A stretch of 64,000 nt of DNA. Source: Actinacidiphila fildesensis (lineage in GTDB: Bacteria > Actinomycetota > Actinomycetes > Streptomycetales > Streptomycetaceae). Below, piece by piece: positions 50,432 through 62,486 of the stretch. Both the position numbers and the translations under genes were made by a program. The notes under the pieces are model-generated. The model did no database searches. It was not told the DNA's origin and was given only the letters and a program-made list of their open reading frames with translations. The stretch lies in assembly GCF_042652185.1 (NCBI RefSeq), contig NZ_JBHSIX010000001.1; one strand, given 5' to 3'. Position 1 is the first letter of the stretch. Every line of letters starts with the position of its first letter.

Positions 50432-50467
50432 CGGAGCCCCGGTCGTCCTGGGACGACCGGGGCTCCG
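50432..50467 (-). terminator. Terminator of tRNA-Ser(GCT)
   Basis: Perfect 17-base stem (CGGAGCCCCGGTCGTCC) with loop TG, just downstream of the tRNA on the minus strand. Confidence 0.85.
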
Positions 50468-50475
50468 GAAACGAG

Positions 50476-50566
50476 CGGAGGCTCGGGGATTTGAACCCCG
50501 GATGGGATTGAAGTCCCAAACCGCATTAGCAGTGCGGCGCCATAGACCAGACTAGGCGAAGCCTCC
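50476..50566 (-). tRNA. tRNA-Ser(GCT)
   Basis: 91 bases, acceptor GGAGGCT/AGCCTCC, discriminator G, anticodon GCT in CTGCTAA, long variable arm and T arm GGGGTTCAAATCCCC. Confidence 0.95.
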
Positions 50567-50754
50567 AGACACACCCGCGCGAGCGAGGGCGTGTGCAGAT
50601 GATGGCACAGCCCGGCAGGCTGTCACCAATCGCAGACCAGGGTACAAGCCCGTCGGCGTGCAGGGCAAAGAGGATGCGCGCCCTCCAGCGGTGGCTCGCC
50701 CACGTTCGGGTGGGTTGCGGGGAAAGCGGCGCGCGGGACGGTAGGGACTGGGGC

Positions 50755-51414
50755 ATGCGACTCAACGGCCCCGGCCCCCTCGACCGTCCCCTCTCCCGCC
50801 CCGTGCCCCACCTCGTGCCCCGTCCCGCGGCCCGCCGCCGGCCCGGAGCGCGGCTGCCGCTCGCCGCCGTCCTCGGTGTCGTGCTCGCCGCCGGGCTGCC
50901 GCTGCTCCTGGCGACCGACGCCGGCGCGACGCCCTTCGCGCCCGCCGCTTCCGCACTCCTCGCGCCCCCGTCTCCCCCGGAGAACAACCAGCTGACCATC
51001 ACCGTCGACGACGGAACGGGGAAGGTCACCACGACCAGGCTGGACTGCGGACCCGACCAGGACACGCCGGCCGGGCCCGCGACCTCCGGCGGACCGGTGG
51101 CCGCACCGGAGCCCCTCGCCCCTTCCACGCTCCCCGCTCCTCTTCCCGCCCCTTCCACGCTGCCCGCTCCGATCGGGCCGGCCAGGTCCGTGACGGACTC
51201 CTGCGATCAGCTGGAGCGGCTGGGCGGTCCCGTGGGTCCCGTTCCGGCCGGGCAGATGTGCTCGATGATCTACGGCGGATCGCAGACCGCGCAGGTCACA
51301 GGGACCTGGCACGGAGCGGCCGTCACGGAGAAGTACAGCCGGGCCAACGGCTGCGAGGTCGCCCGGTGGAACCGGATGGCACCGGTTCTGCCCGCCGCCA
51401 CCGGGGGTGCGTGA
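50755..51414 (+). CDS. SSI-family (subtilisin inhibitor-like) secreted protease inhibitor with Pro-rich insertion
   Basis: 219 residues from the ATG at 50755. An Arg-rich start and hydrophobic core (about 34-52) form the export signal. The mature domain starts LTITVDDGTGKVTTTRLDC and ends with the SSI signature: reactive-site loop MCSMIYGG with candidate P1 Met171-Ile172, VTGTWHGAAV and YSRANGCEVARWNRM. The four SSI cysteines are present (98, 150, 169, 200). Between the first two is a Pro/Ala spacer of about 50 residues, much longer than in SSI. These inhibitors block extracellular subtilisin-like proteases and transglutaminase-activating proteases. Inhibitory activity with the insert is not proven. 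Confidence 0.82.
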   Translation: MRLNGPGPLDRPLSRPVPHLVPRPAARRRPGARLPLAAVLGVVLAAGLPLLLATDAGATPFAPAASALLAPPSPPENNQLTITVDDGTGKVTTTRLDCGPDQDTPAGPATSGGPVAAPEPLAPSTLPAPLPAPSTLPAPIGPARSVTDSCDQLERLGGPVGPVPAGQMCSMIYGGSQTAQVTGTWHGAAVTEKYSRANGCEVARWNRMAPVLPAATGGA

Positions 51415-51642
51415 CGCACGCCACACCAGGGACGATCTCGCACCGCACACGCTCGAACACCGAATCCCACAGGGGTACATGGGCATCCGCGGCCGCTCGG
51501 CCAACCGCTGCACGTACACTCGCTCTAGTGACATGCCATGGCGTCAGCGGCAAGATGGGCCGCCGGTGAGAGCCGATCGCGCGGGTTGCGCGGGGCCACC
51601 GCAGGAAGTGCGGTAAGTGCGGTAACAGGGAGGACGCGTCTC

Positions 51643-55482
<3,840 letters not shown>

Positions 55483-55502
55483 GACCCGACCCGCCGCGGC
55501 GA

Positions 55503-57167
55503 TCAGTCCTTCGCCGCCCCGGCGACGTACGTCACGTCGATCTGCTCCAGCCGGTACTGCTCGCGGATCACCTTCTTGTCGAACTTGCCGACCGAGGTCT
55601 TCGGCACGGCCGGGATGATCGCCCAGCGCTCCGGCAGCTGCCAGCGCGCGATGCGTCCGGCGAGGAACTCCCGCAGCTCCTCGTACGAGACGGTGGCGCC
55701 CTCCTTCAGCACGACGGTGGCCAGCGGCCGCTCGCCCCAGCGCTCGTCGGGCACGGCGACGACCGCGGCCTCGGCGACGTCCGGATGGGCCATGAGCTGG
55801 TTCTCCAGGTCGACGGAGGAGATCCATTCGCCGCCGGACTTGATGACGTCCTTGGCCCGGTCGGTGAGGGTGAGGTAGCCGTCCTGCGTGATGACGCCGA
55901 CGTCGCCGGTGCGCAGCCAGCCGTCCGGGCTGAACTTGTCCTCGGGGCGCAGCGGCTCGGCTCCGGCGCCGCCGAAGTAGGAGTTGGCGATCCAGGGGCC
56001 GCGTACCTCCAGCTCGCCCGCGGACTCGCCGTCCCAGGGCATGATCTCGCCCGCCGGGCCGACCAGCCGGGCCTCGACGGAGGCGGGGAAGCGGCCCTGG
56101 CTGATGCGGTACGGCCACTCCTGCTCGGCGGTGAGGCCGGCCGGCGGGTGGGCCATGGTGCCGAGCGGGGAGGTCTCCGTCATGCCCCAGGCGTGGCACA
56201 GCCGCACGCCGTGCTCCTCGTACGCCTTCATGAGGGAGGGCGGGCAGGCGGAGCCGCCGATGGTGACGGTCGCCATGGAGGAGATGTCGCGCGGCTTGGC
56301 CGCGAGCTCGGCGAGCAGGCCCTGCCAGATGGTCGGGACGGCCGCGGCGTGGCTGGGGCGCTCGCTCTCGATCATCTCGGCGAGCGGGGCGGGCTGCAGG
56401 AAGCGGTCCGGCATGAGCATGTTGATGCCGGTCATGAAGGTGGCGTGCGGCAGTCCCCAGGCGTTGACGTGGAACATCGGGACGACGACGAGGGTCGTGT
56501 CGCGGTCCGTGAGACCCATCGACTCGGTCATGTTGACCTGCATCGAGTGCAGGTAGATCGAGCGGTGGGAGAAGAGGACGCCCTTGGGGTCGCCGGTGGT
56601 GCCCGAGGTGTAACACATGGCGGCGGCGTCCCGCTCGTCCAGCTCCGGCCAGTCGTACGTGGTCGGGCGGCCGGCCAGCAGTTCCTCGTAGTCGTGCACG
56701 GCGGGGCGACAGCCGTCCAGGAGCGAGCGGTCCCCGGGGCCGACGACCACGATGTGCTCGACGGACTCCAGGGCGGGCAGCAGCGGCGCCAGGAGCGGCA
56801 GCAGCGAGCCGTTGACGAGGATGACGCGGTCGGCGGCGTGGTTGACGATGAACGTCAGCTGCTCGGTGGGCAGCCGCAGGTTCAGGGTGTGCAGCACCGA
56901 ACCCATGGACGGGATCGCGAGGTAGGCCTCGACGTGCTCGGCGTTGTTCCACATGAGGGTCGCGACCCGCTCGTCCCGGGCCACCCCCAGCTCGTCGCGG
57001 AGGGCGTTCGCGAGCTGGATCGCCCGGACCCCGATCTCGCGGAAGGAGCGGCGGTGCGGCTCGGCGTCCCCGGTCCAGGTGGTCACCTGGGACCGGCCGT
57101 GCACCAGAGCACCATGGACCAGGATGCGGGTGACGGTCAGCGGTACGTCCTGCATCGTGCTCAGCAC
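55503..57167 (-). CDS. Long-chain fatty acid--CoA ligase
   Basis: 554 residues from the GTG at 57167 with GGAGG eight bases upstream. The AMP-binding signature is MCYTSGTTGDPKGVLFSHRS, with SACPPSLMKAYEEHG, GMTETSPLG and WLRTGDVGVITQDGYLTLTD and the catalytic Lys in SVGKFDKKVIREQY. It activates a carboxylic acid via acyl-AMP to acyl-CoA in the cytoplasm. Position next to a SigE-family sigma factor matches the fadD1 neighbourhood I recall from S. coelicolor. A TetR-type palindrome upstream (57218-57233) suggests repression by a fatty-acid-responsive regulator. Confidence 0.92.
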   Translation of the reverse strand: MLSTMQDVPLTVTRILVHGALVHGRSQVTTWTGDAEPHRRSFREIGVRAIQLANALRDELGVARDERVATLMWNNAEHVEAYLAIPSMGSVLHTLNLRLPTEQLTFIVNHAADRVILVNGSLLPLLAPLLPALESVEHIVVVGPGDRSLLDGCRPAVHDYEELLAGRPTTYDWPELDERDAAAMCYTSGTTGDPKGVLFSHRSIYLHSMQVNMTESMGLTDRDTTLVVVPMFHVNAWGLPHATFMTGINMLMPDRFLQPAPLAEMIESERPSHAAAVPTIWQGLLAELAAKPRDISSMATVTIGGSACPPSLMKAYEEHGVRLCHAWGMTETSPLGTMAHPPAGLTAEQEWPYRISQGRFPASVEARLVGPAGEIMPWDGESAGELEVRGPWIANSYFGGAGAEPLRPEDKFSPDGWLRTGDVGVITQDGYLTLTDRAKDVIKSGGEWISSVDLENQLMAHPDVAEAAVVAVPDERWGERPLATVVLKEGATVSYEELREFLAGRIARWQLPERWAIIPAVPKTSVGKFDKKVIREQYRLEQIDVTYVAGAAKD

Positions 57168-57217
57168 CGGAAGCCTCCACGGGTTACGTGCGGGTAAGGT
57201 CCCGGTGATTCTGCTTC

Positions 57218-57233
57218 CATACCAGTCGGTATG
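57218..57233 (-). promoter_or_regulatory. Palindrome CATACC-N4-GGTATG upstream of the acyl-CoA ligase
   Basis: Perfect 6-base arms around AGTC, 51 bases upstream of the ligase start and inside the 69-base gap behind the sigma gene. The shape is typical of TetR-family operators controlling fatty-acid genes. No regulator gene is adjacent. Confidence 0.6.
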
Positions 57234-57236
57234 TCA

Positions 57237-57752
57237 CTACCTGGCGCGCAATTCAGGGTCATCGCGCAATTTCCCGAGGGCCCGGGAGACCGCGCTCTTG
57301 ACCGTGCCGACCGAGACACCGAGGGCTTCGGCCGTCTGTATCTCGCTCATGTCCTCGTAGTAGCGGAGTACCACCATGGCCCGCTGCCGGGCGGGAAGCC
57401 GGGAGATGGCACGCAGCAGCGCGTCGCGCTGGGCCTGCTGCTCGGTGTGGTCGGGGGCGGTGGACAGCGGCTCGGGGACGTCCTCGGTCGCGAATTCGTC
57501 GATGCGGCGCTTGCGCCACTGCGAGGTGCGCGTGTTGACCAGCGTGCGGCGGACGTAGCCGTCCAGCGCGCGGTGGTCGTCGATGCGGTCCCATGCCAGG
57601 TACGTCTTGGTCAGCGCGGTCTGCAGCAGGTCCTCTGCGTCGCACGGGTTCGCGGTGAGCGAGCGCGCGGTCCGCAGCAGCGTCGGGCCCTTGGCCCGTA
57701 CGTAGCTGGAGAACTGCATCGTGCTGGTGCTGGTGCACACAGGCGTGGTCAT
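57237..57752 (-). CDS. SigE-family RNA polymerase sigma factor
   Basis: 171 residues from the ATG at 57752. Region 2 (FSSYVRAKGPTLLRTARSLT, CDAEDLLQTALTKTYLAWDR) and region 4 (LPARQRAMVVLRYYEDMSEI, LGVSVGTVKSAVSRALGKL) mark the actinobacterial SigE subfamily of ECF factors. No membrane anti-sigma gene is attached. It lies directly upstream of the acyl-CoA ligase gene but probably on a separate transcript. Confidence 0.88.
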   Translation of the reverse strand: MTTPVCTSTSTMQFSSYVRAKGPTLLRTARSLTANPCDAEDLLQTALTKTYLAWDRIDDHRALDGYVRRTLVNTRTSQWRKRRIDEFATEDVPEPLSTAPDHTEQQAQRDALLRAISRLPARQRAMVVLRYYEDMSEIQTAEALGVSVGTVKSAVSRALGKLRDDPELRAR

Positions 57753-57886
57753 GCACTCAACGCTATGAGCGCCGCCCGCCCGGCGGATCCGCCGGAGGTG
57801 CCGAAGCGGGATCACCCTGAAGTCGTAGGACGGGGGCTGTCCCCACCTCCCGTAGGCGGACCCACCCCTGAGGAAGACAGGCCTGT

Positions 57887-57937
57887 GGGTGGGGTCAGGA
57901 GGTGGGGTCAGGGGCGGGGTCGGGGGCGGGGTCCGGG
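57887..57937. repeat. G-rich repeated tract (GGGGTC/GGGGCGGGGTC)
   Basis: At least six runs of three to five G within 51 bases, in the intergenic space between the sigma gene start and the stop of the DUF1906 gene. It can in principle form a G-quadruplex on the plus strand. Confidence 0.6.
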
Positions 57938-57959
57938 CTTCCGGAGGAACGCGGCCGCG

Positions 57960-58805
57960 CTAACCGATCACGGCGACCGGGGCGTCGATGAGGTCGCGGT
58001 CGATGTTGATCGTCCGGCCCCCGTACTGCTCGGTGACGTTCCCCGTGTACTGGTGGATGCGGCTGTGCGGCGTCCAGGCGTCGCGGGGGAGTACCGGCTC
58101 GGACTCCAGGGTGGGCGTGACGTTCCAGCGGGCGTACCAGAGGACGCTCGGCAGGTCGGCGGCGCCGGCGGCGCGGGCCTGCTCCATGTGCATGATGCCG
58201 GAGTCCGCGCTGCTGTAGAAGCCCGGGATGTAGCCGAGCCGGCGCACCTCCTTGTCCCAGGCCTGGACGAAGGCGAGCGTCGGCGCCGTGCAGGACGCGG
58301 TGCGGATGTCGTACGACTCCATGTCCAGGTACAGGGCGCTGTTCTCGACGAAGCCGAGGTCCTGGGCGCGCTGGACGGCATCCCTGGCCTCGGTCGCACC
58401 GCTCCCGCCCGGATTGGCCGTGTCGATCGTGTACGCCTTCTTCGTGCTGCTCGTCGTGCAGGGCGACTGCGAGCCCACATAGATCGGCAGGATGCTCCAG
58501 CCCCCGGTGTTCACGGTCCGCACCCAGGAGGGGGTGAGGTTCGGCTGCTGCGCGCAGGCGCGGGCCCGGCCGCCGAAGTAGACGCCGACGGCGCCGTACG
58601 GGGAGGTGCCGTGCCAGGCCTGCAACGTGTCGGCGGTCGGGGTCTCGCAGGTCTCGAAGCCGGTGCCCTGGAAGAACCGGGCCCCCTGCAGCGATTCGGC
58701 GGAGGGATCGGCCGCCGCGACGCCGCCGCTGACCAGGCAGGCCAGCGTCGCCACCGCCGTCAGGACCGAAAGGACATATCGGGTAATCTGCTTGGTTCCA
58801 CGCAT
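57960..58805 (-). CDS. Secreted DUF1906 (Rv2525c-like, glycoside-hydrolase-like TIM barrel) protein
   Basis: 281 residues from the ATG at 58805. The signal peptide covers about 1-32 (YVLSVLTAVATLACLVSGGV...AAA). The mature domain starts with GFETCETPTADTLQAWHGTS and PYGAVGVYFGGRARAC, followed by IYVGSQSPC, YLDMESYDI (acidic barrel residues as in glycosidases) and HQYTGNVTEQYGG. This is the DUF1906 family, secreted barrels thought to act on cell-wall glycans. Catalysis has not been established in the family. Its stop is followed by the G-rich tract. Confidence 0.87.
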   Translation of the reverse strand: MRGTKQITRYVLSVLTAVATLACLVSGGVAAADPSAESLQGARFFQGTGFETCETPTADTLQAWHGTSPYGAVGVYFGGRARACAQQPNLTPSWVRTVNTGGWSILPIYVGSQSPCTTSSTKKAYTIDTANPGGSGATEARDAVQRAQDLGFVENSALYLDMESYDIRTASCTAPTLAFVQAWDKEVRRLGYIPGFYSSADSGIMHMEQARAAGAADLPSVLWYARWNVTPTLESEPVLPRDAWTPHSRIHQYTGNVTEQYGGRTINIDRDLIDAPVAVIG

Positions 58806-58866
58806 GGCGCGAGTCAACGCGCCCGTCGGGGCGACCCCGGGCAGACACGCCCGCCCCACCACCCGT

Positions 58867-60051
58867 TCAGCCGTCTGCCGAGAGCACCAGCCCCGACGTC
58901 GGAACGCCTGTTCCGGCGGTGACCAGCACGTTCGAAGCGCCCGCCACCTGGTTGACGCTGCTCCCGCGCAACTGGCGGACGCCCTCGGCGATGCCGTTCA
59001 TCCCGTGCAGATACGCCTCGCCGAGCTGACCGCCGTGGGTGTTCACCGGCAGCCGGCCGTCGATCTCCAGACCACCGCCGGCGGCGAAGTCCGCCGCCTC
59101 CCCCGGTCCGCAGAAGCCGAACTCCTCCAGCTGCATCAGCACGAACGGGGTGAAGTGGTCGTAGAGCACCGCCGTGTCGATGTCGGCCGGCGTCAGCCCG
59201 GAGGTCCGCCACAGCTGGCGGGCGACCACCCCCATCTCCGGCAGCCCGGTCAGATCGTCGCGGTAGAAGCTCGTCATCTGCTCCTGCGCGCGGCCGGCGC
59301 CCTGCGCGGCGGCGGCGATCACCGCGGGCGCGTGCCGCAGATCGCGGGCCCGCTCCGGCGACGTCACGACGATCGCCTGGCCGCCGTCCGTCTCCTGGCA
59401 GCAGTCCAGCAGCCGCAGCGGCTCGACGATCCAGCGCGAGGCGGCATGGTCGGCGAGGGTGATCGGCTTGCCGTGGAAGTACGCGGCGGGGTTGTTCGCG
59501 GCATGGCGGCGGTCGGCGACCGCGACCGGGCCGAAAGCCGACGGATCGAGCCGGAAGGCGTGCAGATACCGCTGCGCCGCCATCGCGACCCACGACGCGG
59601 GGGTGAGGAGACCGGACGGCAGATTGGCGCCGAGCGCCACCCCTTCGGCGGAGGGGTCCCGCTGCTGCACCCCCGATCCGAACCGCCGGCCCGACCGCTC
59701 GTTGAACGCGCGGTAGCAGACGACCACGTCGGCCACCCCGGTCGCCACCGCCATGGCCGCCTGCTGCACGGTCGCGCAGGCCGCCCCGCCGCCGTAGTGG
59801 ATCCGCGAGAAGAACGACAGCTCACCGATGCCGGCCGCCTGGGCGACCGTGATCTCCGGGCTGGTGTCCATGGTGAACGTGACCATGCCGTCGACGTCGG
59901 CGGGCGTCAGCCCGGCATCGTCCAGCGCCGCCTGTACGGCCTCCACGGCGAGCTTCAGCTCGCTGCGGCCCGAGTCCTTGGAGAACTCCGTCGCCCCGAT
60001 CCCGGCGATCGCGGCACGGCCGCCGAGGCTGTCGCGGTTGCGGACGCTCAT
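58867..60051 (-). CDS. Thiolase-like lipid-transfer protein (Ltp2-type aldolase candidate)
   Basis: 394 residues from an ATG at 60051 overlapping the MaoC stop (ATGA). The fold is thiolase-like: AAIAGIGATEFSKDSGRSEL, GGGAACATVQQAAMAVATGV around the usual nucleophile region, LYDHFTPFVLMQLEEFGFCG and NTHGGQLGEAYLHGMNGIAE. It lacks the standard thiolase Cys at the expected site, as in SCP2/Ltp-type proteins. In the mycobacterial igr operon the Ltp2 protein with the DUF35 partner performs a retro-aldol cleavage of the steroid side chain; the same operon partners are present here, so this role is inferred. Confidence 0.85.
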   Translation of the reverse strand: MSVRNRDSLGGRAAIAGIGATEFSKDSGRSELKLAVEAVQAALDDAGLTPADVDGMVTFTMDTSPEITVAQAAGIGELSFFSRIHYGGGAACATVQQAAMAVATGVADVVVCYRAFNERSGRRFGSGVQQRDPSAEGVALGANLPSGLLTPASWVAMAAQRYLHAFRLDPSAFGPVAVADRRHAANNPAAYFHGKPITLADHAASRWIVEPLRLLDCCQETDGGQAIVVTSPERARDLRHAPAVIAAAAQGAGRAQEQMTSFYRDDLTGLPEMGVVARQLWRTSGLTPADIDTAVLYDHFTPFVLMQLEEFGFCGPGEAADFAAGGGLEIDGRLPVNTHGGQLGEAYLHGMNGIAEGVRQLRGSSVNQVAGASNVLVTAGTGVPTSGLVLSADG

Positions 60052-60512
60052 ACGGCTGCCTCCGGGGTGGGGCTCGGGACCGGGGTCGGGAGCATGACGG
60101 TGGCTGTTCCGGTGACGTGATGGCCGAGCTTGTTGACGCCGAGGACGGCGATCTCGACGTTCTCTCCTGACGTGTCGGCTTCGACGGACGTCACCTTGCC
60201 GGTCAACACCATCTCGTCACCCGGATAGTTGGGCGCGCCCAGCCGGATCCGCACCGCCCGCAGCACCGCCCCGGGCCCGGCCCATTCGGTGATGTAGCGG
60301 CCGACCAGGCCGTTCGTGGTGAGGATGTTCATGAAGATGTCCGGCGAGCCCTTCTCCCGGGCGAGCTCCACGTCGTGGTGCACGTCCTGGAAGTCCCGCG
60401 AGGCGATGGCACCCGCGACGATCAGCGTGCGGGTCACCGGGACGCGCAGCGGCGGCAGTCCGTCACCCGCCCGCACGGAGCCGGCCGGCGTCCGGACCGG
60501 GGACTGCGTCAT
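60048..60512 (-). CDS. MaoC-type enoyl-CoA hydratase subunit (ChsH1-like)
   Basis: 154 residues from the ATG at 60512, overlapping both neighbours by four bases. Hot-dog fold with the hydratase catalytic motif SRDFQDVHHDVELAREKG (Asp and His). In M. tuberculosis ChsH1 brings the catalytic residues and pairs with the MaoC half of ChsH2. The gene order and the presence of the motif here, and its apparent absence in the partner, agree with that. Substrate is inferred. Confidence 0.83.
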   Translation of the reverse strand: MTQSPVRTPAGSVRAGDGLPPLRVPVTRTLIVAGAIASRDFQDVHHDVELAREKGSPDIFMNILTTNGLVGRYITEWAGPGAVLRAVRIRLGAPNYPGDEMVLTGKVTSVEADTSGENVEIAVLGVNKLGHHVTGTATVMLPTPVPSPTPEAAV

Positions 60513-61516
60513 ACGGCCTCCTCGGTGTCGGGTGCGCCCAGCAGCACACCGAGTTCGGCGAGCACTTCCGCGCCGCCGCCCAGATACGCGTCCAGCTGCC
60601 GTCCCCACAGGAAGTGCCGGTGGACGGGGTGTTCGAGGTCCGCGCCGATTCCGCCGTGCAGATGCTGACCGGCGTGGACGACGCGTTTGCCGCCCTCGGA
60701 CGCCCACCAGGCGGCGGTCAGGGCGTGGGAGGCAGCGGGCAAGTGGTTATCGAGGCGCCAGGCCGCCTCGTAGGCGGTGACGCGGATCGCCTCGGTGTCC
60801 ATGTGCGCGTCGGCGGCGCGCAGCAGCACGCCCTGGTTCGTGGAGAGCGGACGCCCGAACTGCTCGCGTACGGAGGTGTACGCGACGGCCCGCGCCAGCG
60901 ACCCGGCGCAGACCCCGGCCTGCAGCCCCGCGAAGGCGGTACGGGCCCGTGCGAGGACCTCCCCGTAGGCGGACGCGTCACCGAGCGGCTCGGCGGGCGT
61001 GCCGTCCAGTACGAGCCGGGCGGCCGCCCAGGGGGCGGTGGTGTCGACGGGCTCCGCGCCGGCCGGGACCGGCAGCCAGAACAGCCGCGTCCCGGTACCC
61101 GTCGCGGCGGGGACGAGGACGTGCGTGGCCTCGCGCAGCCACGGCACGACGGGGAAGGTGCCGGTCAGGCGCCAGCCGTCACCGCTCGCGACGGCCCGCG
61201 CGGACCGGTGCGGGAAGGCGCCCGTGGCGATGTACGAGCCGTCGCGCAGACCGGGCAGCAGCCGGGCGCGCTGCTCGTCCGTACCGTACGCGGCGACCGG
61301 CAGCAGACCGTAGGCGCAGGTCGCGGCGAGCGGGATCCCGGCGGTCCTGCGGCCCGCCTCCTCCAGCAGCAGCACCAGGCCCAGCAGCCCGATCTCCTCG
61401 ACGGCGGCCACCAGCCCGGCCTCGCACAGCGCCTTCCACGGCTCGGCGCTGCGGTCGAGAATCCCGGCCGCCAGATCGCGGGCCGCCTGCTGCTCCTCGG
61501 TGGGTGCGAAGTCCAT
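60509..61516 (-). CDS. Acyl-CoA dehydrogenase family protein (ChsE2/FadE29-like subunit)
   Basis: 335 residues from the ATG at 61516, one base after the previous stop. Shorter and more divergent than typical acyl-CoA dehydrogenases: MDFAPTEEQQAARDLAAGIL at the start, LARAVAYTSVREQFGRPLST and GGIGADLEHPVHRHFLWGRQ near the end are recognisable. Such short forms occur as subunits of alpha2beta2 heterotetrameric dehydrogenases for steroid CoA esters, where FAD and catalytic sites are shared with the partner. The partner is probably the gene at 62483-63679. Confidence 0.82.
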   Translation of the reverse strand: MDFAPTEEQQAARDLAAGILDRSAEPWKALCEAGLVAAVEEIGLLGLVLLLEEAGRRTAGIPLAATCAYGLLPVAAYGTDEQRARLLPGLRDGSYIATGAFPHRSARAVASGDGWRLTGTFPVVPWLREATHVLVPAATGTGTRLFWLPVPAGAEPVDTTAPWAAARLVLDGTPAEPLGDASAYGEVLARARTAFAGLQAGVCAGSLARAVAYTSVREQFGRPLSTNQGVLLRAADAHMDTEAIRVTAYEAAWRLDNHLPAASHALTAAWWASEGGKRVVHAGQHLHGGIGADLEHPVHRHFLWGRQLDAYLGGGAEVLAELGVLLGAPDTEEAV

Positions 61517-61517
61517 G

Positions 61518-62486
61518 TCAGTCCTCCACCGACCGGAAGACGGGCAGCGTGAACTCGCCGTCGACCGTCAGGAATTCGAGCGTCACGGGCAGACCCGCGC
61601 GCACCTTGTCGTACGGAATTCCCGTGACGTTGCCGAGGATCCGCACACCCTCCGCCAGCTCGACGAGGGCGACGGCGTACGGCGGGTCGAAGGCGGGGAA
61701 CGGCGGATGGTGCATGACGACATAGCTGAAGACGGTGCCCTCGCCCGCGGCCCGGACGGTGTCCCAGTCCGGTGAGCCGCACGCGTTGCAGCCCGGCAGC
61801 CACGGCAGCCGCAGCGTGCCGCAGCCGGAGCAGCGCTGGATGAGCAGCTCGTGCCGCTCCAGGCCCTCCCAGTAAGCGGCGTTGTCGCGGTTGATCACCG
61901 GTCGGGGGCGCCGCGCGGCGGGCTTGGCGGTCTTCGCGGTGGTTGCGGTGTTGGAGGTCTTCGCGGTGGTTGCGGTGTTGGAGGTCTTCGCGGTGGTTGC
62001 GGGCGCGTACTTGAGGATGCGGAAGCGGTGGGTGCCGGACAGCTCGCCGTTCGCCTGGACGTCCATCCGCGTCGTGACGAAGTGGCCGGTGCCGAGCTTC
62101 GTGGTCTTGCGCGGCGAGATGGACTCGATGACGGCGTCGAACGTGATCCGGTCGCCGGGACGCAGCGGCCGGAGGTACTCCTGCTCGCAGTCGGTCGCGA
62201 CGACCGAGGTGCAGCCGGCCTCGTCGAGGAGCGCGAAGACATCGTCGTAGGCGCTGGAGCGCGCGGTGCCCGCGGTGTGGCCGGAGAGCCCGCCCATGGT
62301 CCACACCTGGAGCATGGTGGCGGGCGCGGATCCGTCGGCGGGGACGGGGTGGCCCATCGCCTCGCACCAGTGGCGGATCATCGGCTCGTTGACCGGGTCC
62401 TTGCCCTCGCCGCCGGCCGCGGCGGTCCGCCCCACGTAGACCTTGAGCCGCTCGTACAGATCCCCGGCCACTGCCTCGTCCGTCAC
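61518..62486 (-). CDS. MaoC-like/DUF35 (zinc ribbon-OB fold) fusion, ChsH2-like
   Basis: 322 residues from a GTG at 62486 overlapping the preceding stop (GTGA). A hot-dog domain covers about 1-160 without the Asp/His hydratase motif. A linker of imperfect 9-residue repeats (TTAKTSNTA) spans 162-188. The C-terminal domain (about 195-322) has a zinc ribbon with Cys219, Cys222, Cys233 and Cys236 and an OB fold (GEGTVFSYVVMHHPPFPAFD). In the igr operon of M. tuberculosis the DUF35 half of ChsH2 binds Ltp2 and the MaoC half binds ChsH1; both partners are encoded directly downstream. Confidence 0.87.
   Translation of the reverse strand: MTDEAVAGDLYERLKVYVGRTAAAGGEGKDPVNEPMIRHWCEAMGHPVPADGSAPATMLQVWTMGGLSGHTAGTARSSAYDDVFALLDEAGCTSVVATDCEQEYLRPLRPGDRITFDAVIESISPRKTTKLGTGHFVTTRMDVQANGELSGTHRFRILKYAPATTAKTSNTATTAKTSNTATTAKTAKPAARRPRPVINRDNAAYWEGLERHELLIQRCSGCGTLRLPWLPGCNACGSPDWDTVRAAGEGTVFSYVVMHHPPFPAFDPPYAVALVELAEGVRILGNVTGIPYDKVRAGLPVTLEFLTVDGEFTLPVFRSVED
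61930..62002. repeat. 27-base tandem repeat in the linker of the MaoC/DUF35 gene
   Basis: 2.7 perfect copies of a 27-base unit (61930-61956, 61957-61983, partial 61984-62002), in frame with the gene and encoding TTAKTSNTA repeats between its two domains. Copy number may vary between strains without breaking the frame. Confidence 0.9.
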
